Positions 7,425 through 13,543 of a stretch of DNA of 13,543 nucleotides are shown here, piece after piece; the first letter of the stretch is position 1; each line of letters begins with the position of its first letter. The translations under genes and the position numbers were made by a program. Source of the DNA: Alphaproteobacteria bacterium (GTDB lineage Bacteria; Pseudomonadota; Alphaproteobacteria; 16-39-46); the NCBI GenBank assembly GCA_947497675.1, contig CANMHY010000003.1, forward strand, positions 1-13,543, written 5' to 3'. A model generated the notes under the pieces. That model was not told the origin of the DNA, searched no databases, and was given only the letters and a program-made list of their open reading frames with translations.

Positions 7425-9452
7425 TTAATCTCCTTGTTTAAGGTGATGTTGAACAAAATTTACAATGTGGTCTGAGGTGAATCCAAAATGTTTCAAAACA
7501 TCTGGGCCTTTGCCAGAGGCTCCGAAGGTACTCATTCCGATATGATGCTCAAAATTTCCAGTATATTTTGCCCATGATTCTCCACACCCTGCTTCAATAG
7601 AAATCTTTAACGTTCCTTTTCCTAAAACATCTTCCTTATAGGAAGAATCTTGGGCATCAAAGAGTTCTGAACAAGGCATTGAAATCACAGCGGTTGCAAT
7701 GGACATTTTTTCCAGTTCTTTTTGGGCCTCAACAGCCAGAGAGACCTCAGAACCTGTTGCAAGAAGCGTCACTTTTCTGAGTTTTAAAGAGGTTTCTTTT
7801 AAAATATAAGCGCCGCGTTCTGATAAATTATGAGAAGGAGACCAGGAAGTATCCTCTCTTAGCGTGGGGAGTCCTTGTCTGCTTAAAGCGAGAACGGAAG
7901 GGGCATTTGACATTTTGAGAGCAGCAATCCAACATTCTGCTGTTTCAATGCCGTCAGCTGGACGAAAGACCAAAAGATTCGGGATAAGTCTTAAAGATGC
8001 AAGATGTTCGATGGGTTGATGGGTAGGACCATCTTCTCCAAGTCCGATGGAATCATGCGTTAAGACGTAAATAACCCGAATCCCCATGAGCGCGGATAGT
8101 CTTAAGGCCGGTCTTAAATAATCACTAAAAACAAGAAATGTCCCTCCAAAAGGGATGAGGCCGCCATGAAGGGCAAGACCATTCATGAGAGATGCCATTC
8201 CATGTTCACGTATTCCATAGTGAATATATTGTCCTTTAAAATCGAGTGGAGAAATAACAGCGGCTCCTTGAGCCATTGTGTTATTAGATTCTGTTAAGTC
8301 AGCAGATCCTCCAATGAGCTCTGGAATAAAGGGAACAAGATGATCTAAAACTTTTTGAGAGCATTGACGGGTTGCAAGTTTAGGGCGGTCTTTTAGGATC
8401 TGCGTTACAAGTGGGATAAGTTTTTCTTCCCAACCTTCAGGAAGTTCCTTCTTAATTCTTCGATTAAAGTCTTGTGAAAGAGGGGAGAGCGAGCATCTTT
8501 CTCCCCATGCTTTTAGAGAATCTTCTGAGCGTCGTCCATTTGCTCTCCAAGCATTTAAAAGCGCTTCAGGGATCTCAAAGGGAGGAGATGTCCAATTTAG
8601 GTTTTCGCGTGTTTTCGCAATTTCATCAGCACCAAGAGGGGCTCCATGGGCTTTGGACGTTCCTTCTTTTGTAGGTGCCCCAAAGGCAATTTTTGTGCGG
8701 CAAGCGATTAACGAGGGAAGGGGATTTTCTTGGGCTTTTTGAAGAGCATCCTCAATTTCTGAGAAAGAGTGCCCATCAATTTGTTGCACATGCCACCCTG
8801 AAGCTTCAAATCTTAGAAGCGTATTATCGGACGTGCTGAGAGAAGTATTCCCATCGATTGAGATATGATTATCATCAAAAAGAACCGTTAGTTTCGAGAG
8901 TTTAAAATGTCCTGCGAGTGAAATCGCTTCCTGAGAGATTCCTTCCATCAAGCATCCATCTCCGACAATGGTAAAAGTACGATGATCTATAAGATCTGAT
9001 CCAAAATTTGCGCGTAAAATTTCTTCTGCTAAAGCCATGCCAACAGCGTTTCCGAGCCCTTGACCGAGAGGTCCTGTTGTTGTTTCAATCCCGGACGCAA
9101 ATCCATATTCAGGATGCCCAGCTGTTTTTGAGTTCAATTCACGAAAGCTCTTTAAATCCTCAAGAGTCATGTCGCTAAATCCATTGAGATAAAGAAGAGA
9201 ATAGAGAAGCATTGATCCATGTCCTGCAGAAAGCACAAAACGGTCACGATCAGGCCACAGAGGATTTTGAGCATCAAATTTTAGAAATTTTGTAAAAAGA
9301 ACCGTTGCAACATCTGCCATTCCCATGGGCATTCCCGGATGGCCAGATTGAGCTTTTTCAACGGCATCCATGCTTAAAAAGCGTATGCAATTAGTCATTT
9401 GAAGGAGCCTATCGGAAGTGAGATCCATCAGGGGAGAGGGTGTTACAGTCAT
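7425..9452 (-). CDS. tkt: transketolase
   Basis: Thiamine-diphosphate enzyme of the non-oxidative pentose phosphate pathway; it moves two-carbon units between sugar phosphates, linking ribose-5-phosphate supply with glycolysis. The 675 residues match the usual bacterial length. Visible: SGHPGMPMG with His38, SAGHGS with His78, GPLGQGLGNAVG (127-138), the cofactor/Mg motif GDG...N (164-166 and Asn195), catalytic Glu416 in GIREHGM, and DGPTHQP with His478, followed by RPADG. No key residue is missing. The start has AAAGGA eight bases upstream; the first 19 residues extend beyond enterobacterial relatives, so an internal Met9 or Met19 is possible but less supported. It lies 94 bases after the antiporter gene on the same strand and abuts gap, forming a tkt-gap unit common in Alphaproteobacteria. 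A palindromic repeat lies in its leader region. Confidence 0.97.
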   Translation of the reverse strand: MTVTPSPLMDLTSDRLLQMTNCIRFLSMDAVEKAQSGHPGMPMGMADVATVLFTKFLKFDAQNPLWPDRDRFVLSAGHGSMLLYSLLYLNGFSDMTLEDLKSFRELNSKTAGHPEYGFASGIETTTGPLGQGLGNAVGMALAEEILRANFGSDLIDHRTFTIVGDGCLMEGISQEAISLAGHFKLSKLTVLFDDNHISIDGNTSLSTSDNTLLRFEASGWHVQQIDGHSFSEIEDALQKAQENPLPSLIACRTKIAFGAPTKEGTSKAHGAPLGADEIAKTRENLNWTSPPFEIPEALLNAWRANGRRSEDSLKAWGERCSLSPLSQDFNRRIKKELPEGWEEKLIPLVTQILKDRPKLATRQCSQKVLDHLVPFIPELIGGSADLTESNNTMAQGAAVISPLDFKGQYIHYGIREHGMASLMNGLALHGGLIPFGGTFLVFSDYLRPALRLSALMGIRVIYVLTHDSIGLGEDGPTHQPIEHLASLRLIPNLLVFRPADGIETAECWIAALKMSNAPSVLALSRQGLPTLREDTSWSPSHNLSERGAYILKETSLKLRKVTLLATGSEVSLAVEAQKELEKMSIATAVISMPCSELFDAQDSSYKEDVLGKGTLKISIEAGCGESWAKYTGNFEHHIGMSTFGASGKGPDVLKHFGFTSDHIVNFVQHHLKQGD

Positions 9453-9479
9453 TTATCAGGTCCTTTATGGGAATTAATT

Positions 9480-9527
9480 CATATTCTTTAAAATAAAAAA
9501 AAGAATCTCTCAAAAAAAAAGAATATG
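9480..9527. repeat. 10-base inverted repeat upstream of tkt
   Basis: CATATTCTTT (9480-9489) and AAAGAATATG (9518-9527) are perfect arms separated by 28 bases, and a partial third copy AAAGAAT occurs between them. It lies between the antiporter stop and the tkt start. It could be an operator pair, an mRNA hairpin or an antiporter terminator without the usual T tract; function is unknown. Confidence 0.45.
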
Positions 9528-9546
9528 CACAAGTATCTTTTATCTT

Positions 9547-11292
9547 TTAAAGGGGTTTTAAGTCATCTTTTATTTCTACTGGAAGAGAAGGGGCTTGTTC
9601 TGAAAGTTTATTCCGAAGGGTTTCAACAGACTTGTTAACTTGCTCTTTTGCAATGCCCGTTAAGAGAAGAATTTGAGATCCCAACTGCAAACTCGGTTCT
9701 AACATTTCAGGAACAACGACGACAGCGCCAGCTTTCTTAAGTTTCTCAGCGTGTTCATTGTCATGGGCACGCACAAAGATCGGAATTTTAGGAAAGTTAC
9801 GTTTAAGGGTCATGACAGCTCTTGAGACGGTGCCTGGTTGATCAAGGGTAAGAACAACAGCTTTTGCACGACCTACGCCAATAGCATGAAAAATTTCAGC
9901 CCGCCGTGCATCGCCAAAAAAGACAGGAAGGTTTAATTTTCTGCCTTCGCTGACGCGTGCCATGTTCATATCAATGGCCACAAAAGGAATCATTTGATCA
10001 TTTAAAAGACGCGCAATAATGTTTCCAATGCGACCAAATCCAACAATGACAACGTGTGACGTCAAGTCTCTGGTTTCTTCTTGAATGGTAATGGCATTAT
10101 TCTTTAGTTCAAAAGGACTTACAAAATTAGAAAGAAGTTTTCCAAAATAGCCTAAAAGAGGTGTTAATGCCATCGATATTGCGACGATGAGGAAAAGGAT
10201 GGGGACAACGTTTGGTGGAAAAAGATTAGAGGCTGCAGAGGGGGCGAATAGAACAAAGGCAAATTCACCTCCTGCAGAAAGTAAAAGACCAATCCGGAGA
10301 GATGTTGACCACCACAATTTAAAAAACTTACCGAGCACAAAGACGATCAGAAATTTCCCAAATAAAAGAGACAAAAGAAGGCCAGAAATAATAAGCAAGT
10401 TATCCCAGAGAAGACGAATATCAATCCCCATCCCCATGCTCATGAAGAAAAGCCCTAAAAGAAGGCCTCGAAAAGGATGAATGTCTGATTCAACTTGGTG
10501 GCGATATTCTGTTTCAGCTAAAAGGAGACCTGCTAAAAATGCTCCTAATTCCATCGAGAGGCCGGCATAATTTGTGGCGTATCCTGTAAAGAGAATGAGA
10601 AGAAGTGTCATGGCCACAAAAAGTTCAGAGTTTTTAGTGGTGGCAACAAAACGATAAACAGGTCTTAAAAGAACACGTCCCAAAAATCCAATTGCCACAA
10701 GAACAACAATTCCCTTAATGACGGAAACACCGAGTGCAATGAGAAGCTGACGTGTACTGATTACGCCTTCTTCGTTCGCTAAAAAATTAACGAGAACAAG
10801 AAAGAGGACAACAGCTAAATCTTGAAATAAAAGAATGGAAAAGGAAACGCGTCCATATCGACTTGCAAGATCTCCACGTTCTGTCAAAATTTGAACGACA
10901 ACAGCGGTGGACGAGAGAGCAAGACCTGCTCCAATAATGATTGAAGCCCCCAAAGGAAGATTAAAACCAAAGTTAACGATTAAAGCAATGACAGTGCTTG
11001 TTATAAAAACCTGAGAGGCTCCAAGTCCAAATACATATCGCCTCAAAGAAACAAGCCTCTCCCAAGAGAGTTCAAGGCCAATTGTAAAAAGGAGGAAAAC
11101 AACACCAAATTCTGCAAGATGTTTGGTTTGAGAGACTTCTTTAATAATATTAAGTCCAAATGGCCCAATCAGAAGACCCGCCAATAAATAACCAAGAAAA
11201 GGGCTTTTTAAAACGCGTTTGACCAACGTTACAACTAAAACAGCTGCACTTAAGAAAATTAAAGTATCATGTATATAACTTTGTAAGCCCAC
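9547..11292 (-). CDS. KefB/KefC-type monovalent cation:proton antiporter (CPA2) with TrkA-N domain
   Basis: An inner-membrane antiporter of the CPA2 family, which exchanges K+ or Na+ for protons and helps control cytoplasmic pH and potassium. The 581-residue protein has a dozen or so hydrophobic segments across residues 10-390, with the conserved FQDLAVV (156-162, Asp158 a likely ion-site residue). After residue 412 comes a cytoplasmic Rossmann domain of the TrkA-N/KTN type, HVVIVGFGRIG (413-423) with Asp441 and FFGDARR, expected to bind a nucleotide and gate transport. It ends with a short tail lacking a TrkA-C domain. The start is GTG with GAGGA three bases before it; no in-frame ATG exists near. 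No kefF-like partner lies nearby, so glutathione gating as in E. coli KefC is not shown. It may share a transcript with tkt-gap and is divergent from pyk. Confidence 0.92.
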   Translation of the reverse strand: MGLQSYIHDTLIFLSAAVLVVTLVKRVLKSPFLGYLLAGLLIGPFGLNIIKEVSQTKHLAEFGVVFLLFTIGLELSWERLVSLRRYVFGLGASQVFITSTVIALIVNFGFNLPLGASIIIGAGLALSSTAVVVQILTERGDLASRYGRVSFSILLFQDLAVVLFLVLVNFLANEEGVISTRQLLIALGVSVIKGIVVLVAIGFLGRVLLRPVYRFVATTKNSELFVAMTLLLILFTGYATNYAGLSMELGAFLAGLLLAETEYRHQVESDIHPFRGLLLGLFFMSMGMGIDIRLLWDNLLIISGLLLSLLFGKFLIVFVLGKFFKLWWSTSLRIGLLLSAGGEFAFVLFAPSAASNLFPPNVVPILFLIVAISMALTPLLGYFGKLLSNFVSPFELKNNAITIQEETRDLTSHVVIVGFGRIGNIIARLLNDQMIPFVAIDMNMARVSEGRKLNLPVFFGDARRAEIFHAIGVGRAKAVVLTLDQPGTVSRAVMTLKRNFPKIPIFVRAHDNEHAEKLKKAGAVVVVPEMLEPSLQLGSQILLLTGIAKEQVNKSVETLRNKLSEQAPSLPVEIKDDLKPL

Positions 11293-11329
11293 AGATCCTC
11301 TTAGGTAAAAATAAGAACTTCATTCAAGG

Positions 11330-11358
11330 AATGTGCCTAAAAAATAAGTTTGTGTCAA
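11330..11358 (-). promoter_or_regulatory. candidate promoter of the antiporter gene
   Basis: On the minus strand a perfect TTGACA (11353-11358) is followed after 17 bases by CACATT (11330-11335), a weak -10 with three matches. It overlaps the -35 of the divergent pyk promoter. Confidence 0.33.
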
Positions 11359-11378
11359 ATGTTCTAGAAGGCTATATA
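11350..11378 (+). promoter_or_regulatory. candidate promoter of pyk
   Basis: TTGTGT (11350-11355) is followed after 17 bases by TATATA (11373-11378), a fair sigma-70-like pair. Transcription would start near 11385, giving a leader of about 35 bases. Confidence 0.42.
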
Positions 11379-11419
11379 GTATTTTGTAGAGTACGTTGTT
11401 TTTTTAGGACACTTTGAAC

Positions 11420-12841
11420 ATGGATCAAAAAAAGTTTTTATGTCATGCAAAAATTGTGGCAACCTTAGGACCTTCTTCATCGCAGTATGAGGTGATTCGA
11501 GATCTTGCTCTGAAGGGGGTTGATGTTTTTCGTTTGAATTTTTCCCATGGGAATTATGAAGACCATCAAAAGCGGTTTGACATCATTCGTCTCCTTGAAA
11601 AAGAGTTGGACCGTCCTTTTGGAATTTTTATGGATTTGCAAGGACCTAAATTACGTGTTGGAACTTTTGAACAAGGGTCTGTTTCTTTAAAAAAAGGAAA
11701 CTCTTTTCGACTTGACTTAGAAGATTCACCCGGCACTGAAAAAAGAGCGTTTTTACCGCATCCTGAAATTTTTAAAGCTCTTCGAAAAGATGAAATTTTG
11801 TTAATGGTCGATGGTAAAATTCGTTTAAAGGTTCTTTCCCATGGATCTGATTTTGCCAATGTCGAAATTTTAACATCGGGTCTTCTATCAGATCGGCAAG
11901 GGGTCAATGTTCCAGGGGTAAAACTTCCTATTTCTGCCTTGACTGAAAAAGATCGAAAAGATCTTGAAGTTGGATTGAAAATGGGGGTGGATTGGGTGGC
12001 ACTTTCTTTTATTCAAACGCCTGAAGATGTCCATGAAGCCTCTCAGATTATTCAAGGGCGCGCTGGAATCATTGCCAAAATTGAAAAGCCTTTGGCCGTT
12101 GAGCATGTTAAAGAAATCATCGATCTTTCCGATGCTGTAATGGTTGCACGCGGAGACCTGGGTGTTGAGATGAATGCTGAAGATGTACCAAGTATTCAAA
12201 AGCGTATTATCAGCATTGCAAAGCAGTCTGGAAAGCCTGTGATTGTTGCGACTCAAATGTTAGAGTCCATGATTCATTGCCCGACGCCCACGCGTGCTGA
12301 AGCTTCTGATGTTGCAACCGCCATTTATGATGGCGCAGATGCGGTTATGTTATCAGGCGAGTCTGCTTCAGGAGAGTACCCCAGAGAAGCAGTTGAAATT
12401 ATGCAGCGCATTATTTACCGCGTGGAACAAGATTCCTTCTATGAAAAGTTTATTGAAGCCAATCGATTTTTGCCGCGGGCGACAGAAGAGGATGCTATTA
12501 CAGGAGCTGCACGCCAAATTGCGGATACGTTAGAAGTCGCTGCCATTATAACCTGTACGGAGACAGGGGCAACTGCTCAAAGAGCAGCACGCGAAAGGCC
12601 GCGTGCGCCTATTTTAGGATTGACGCCAAATTTAAATACAGCGCGCAGGCTTACGCTTGTCTGGGGTGTTTGTTCTGTTGTCACGCCTTATGTTGAGGAT
12701 ATTTCAGAAATGGAGCATCTGGGGAAAACAATTGCAAAAGAAAAAGGATTCTGTCATAAGGGAGGGAGACTTGTATTTACGGCTGGTCTTCCTTTTCGGA
12801 CACCGGGAGCCACAAATATGCTGCGTATTATTCACGCATAA
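11420..12841 (+). CDS. pyk: pyruvate kinase
   Basis: Catalyses the last ATP-yielding step of glycolysis, phosphoenolpyruvate plus ADP to pyruvate. The 473-residue protein has KIVATLGPSS near the N-terminus, Arg38 in the FRLNFSHG motif, MDLQGPKLR, the active-site KIEKP (Lys220, Glu222) and MVARGDLG (Asp246), then ATQMLESM and PTPTRAEASDVATAI. The C-terminal regulatory domain is complete (VAAIITCTETGATAQ onward), so an allosterically controlled tetramer is expected. The ATG at 11420 has AGGA ten bases upstream; a TTG six bases earlier (11414) is closer to that AGGA and would add two residues, so the start is slightly uncertain. It is divergent from the antiporter and leads into the DUF882 peptidase gene 27 bases later, possibly one transcript. 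Confidence 0.97.
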   Translation: MDQKKFLCHAKIVATLGPSSSQYEVIRDLALKGVDVFRLNFSHGNYEDHQKRFDIIRLLEKELDRPFGIFMDLQGPKLRVGTFEQGSVSLKKGNSFRLDLEDSPGTEKRAFLPHPEIFKALRKDEILLMVDGKIRLKVLSHGSDFANVEILTSGLLSDRQGVNVPGVKLPISALTEKDRKDLEVGLKMGVDWVALSFIQTPEDVHEASQIIQGRAGIIAKIEKPLAVEHVKEIIDLSDAVMVARGDLGVEMNAEDVPSIQKRIISIAKQSGKPVIVATQMLESMIHCPTPTRAEASDVATAIYDGADAVMLSGESASGEYPREAVEIMQRIIYRVEQDSFYEKFIEANRFLPRATEEDAITGAARQIADTLEVAAIITCTETGATAQRAARERPRAPILGLTPNLNTARRLTLVWGVCSVVTPYVEDISEMEHLGKTIAKEKGFCHKGGRLVFTAGLPFRTPGATNMLRIIHA

Positions 12842-12868
12842 CGTTCTTTATTTAAAGGTATTCTATTT

Positions 12869-13432
12869 ATGAAGAAAAGTATTTTTATGAGTTTTCTCGT
12901 CGGGCTCTTTTTGCTCTCCTTTCAGGTTTTTTCCAAAAGCTATTTGCAGTTTTATAATACCCATACTTCTGAGACATTTTCTGGCGCATACAAAGATGAT
13001 TCGGGTAACTATATTCCCGAGGCTTTGGAAAAGATAAACTATATTTTGCGCGATCACAGAACAAATGAAGTTCATGCGATTGATGTCCATCTTTTAGATG
13101 TTCTCTCAGAAATCTCGTCTGGTTTGTCAAAAGACCTTAAGTCTATTTGGTTTCATGTTATTTCAGGGTATAGAAGTCCCGCCACAAATAATCTACTGCG
13201 GAAAAAAAGCAAGGGCGTTTATGATAAAAGTGCCCACATGAAGGGACGGGCTATTGACATCCGTGTTCCTGGAATTCCTTTGAAGATACTCCTCAATAAA
13301 GCCGCATCTTTAAAAAAAGGCGGCGTTGGTTATTACCCTGACTCTAACTTCATTCATGTCGATATCGAGAAAGTAAAATCCTGGGGGCCTTTTTCAGCAA
13401 TTATGTGTGAAGACAAAAATAGATCAATTTAA
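12869..13432 (+). CDS. secreted DUF882 / M15-like murein endopeptidase (MepK-like)
   Basis: This 187-residue protein has a Sec-type signal peptide (MKK followed by a hydrophobic stretch to about residue 20, likely cleavage after VFS at 22), so it should act in the periplasm. The mature part carries the DUF882/Peptidase_M15 pattern: SGYRSP (99-104), SAHMKGRAID with His123 and Asp130, and GVGYYPDSNFIHVD with His163, which together would hold a catalytic zinc. Its closest well-known relative by pattern is E. coli YcbK/MepK, which cuts 3-3 cross-links in peptidoglycan during wall growth. That substrate is inferred, not shown. The ATG has AAAGG ten bases upstream. It follows pyk closely; no functional link between the two is obvious. 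Confidence 0.9.
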   Translation: MKKSIFMSFLVGLFLLSFQVFSKSYLQFYNTHTSETFSGAYKDDSGNYIPEALEKINYILRDHRTNEVHAIDVHLLDVLSEISSGLSKDLKSIWFHVISGYRSPATNNLLRKKSKGVYDKSAHMKGRAIDIRVPGIPLKILLNKAASLKKGGVGYYPDSNFIHVDIEKVKSWGPFSAIMCEDKNRSI

Positions 13433-13436
13433 AGTC

Positions 13437-13464
13437 TCTAAAACGAAAACACTTTAGAATTTTT
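13437..13464 (+). terminator. candidate terminator after the DUF882 peptidase
   Basis: TCTAAA (13437-13442) pairs with TTTAGA (13453-13458) around a ten-base loop, followed by A and five T residues. It begins four bases after the stop codon. The stem is AT-rich and weak. Confidence 0.38.
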
Positions 13465-13484
13465 AAAAAAGCATTAAAGAACAG

Positions 13485-13506
13485 GGCGTTAAGAAGAGAA
13501 GACGCC
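13485..13506. repeat. GC-rich small hairpin near the window end
   Basis: GGCGT (13485-13489) and ACGCC (13502-13506) can pair around a 12-base loop. No T tract follows on either strand, so it is not a typical terminator. Its role is unclear; it may belong to a gene beyond the window. Confidence 0.3.
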
Positions 13507-13543
13507 GTAAAAATCCTTTGTCTGAGGCTTATTTTTAAAGTTA

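Noticed and set aside
11888..12256. 122-codon minus-strand frame across pyk
   Set aside because: Antisense to the most conserved part of pyruvate kinase; explained by codon pattern of the real gene.
12863..13130. Minus-strand frames of 75 and 81 codons over the DUF882 gene
   Set aside because: Both are antisense to a gene with a clear signal peptide and metal-site motifs, and neither looks like a protein family.

Overview
The window is AT-rich, bacterial, and carries nine protein-coding genes that look intact. I found no rRNA, tRNA, CRISPR array, insertion sequence or transposase. The GAPDH, transketolase, pyruvate kinase and DUF882 proteins look alphaproteobacterial. The AT-rich composition, the AAA/DUF4143 ATPase and the SWIM-SNF2 helicase suggest an intracellular or host-associated alphaproteobacterium that kept lower glycolysis, in the style of Holosporales/Caedibacter rather than Rickettsia. 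That placement is inference from recognition of the proteins, not from a search.

Left part (1-6400) is the accessory half. It holds an AAA+ ATPase with a DUF4143 C-terminus (+), then a 330-base gap, then a small Xre-type HTH regulator (+). The regulator converges, with only three bases between the stop codons, on a two-pass membrane protein whose cytoplasmic part resembles a degenerate histidine-kinase ATPase domain (-). Further on is a large SNF2-family helicase with an N-terminal SWIM zinc motif and an unassigned C-terminal tail (-). The spacers here are very AT-rich and hold only candidate promoters and weak hairpins.

Right part (6389-13543) is the housekeeping half. On the minus strand lie a KefB/KefC-type cation:proton antiporter, transketolase (tkt) and GAPDH (gap). 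tkt and gap are separated by a single base, and the gap ribosome-binding site lies inside the end of tkt, so they are almost certainly co-transcribed and probably translationally coupled. Divergent from the antiporter, on the plus strand, are pyruvate kinase (pyk) and a secreted DUF882/M15-like murein peptidase 27 bases behind it. Transketolase supplies glyceraldehyde-3-phosphate and fructose-6-phosphate to glycolysis, GAPDH oxidises the former, and pyruvate kinase makes the final ATP and pyruvate. Phosphoglycerate kinase, often next to gap in relatives, is not in this window.

I did not find a convincing new multi-gene system. The points most worth a second look are the convergent HTH / kinase-like pair, whose stop codons lie in the two arms of a hairpin, the unassigned C-terminal tail of the SNF2 protein, and the overlapping divergent promoter region between the antiporter and pyk.
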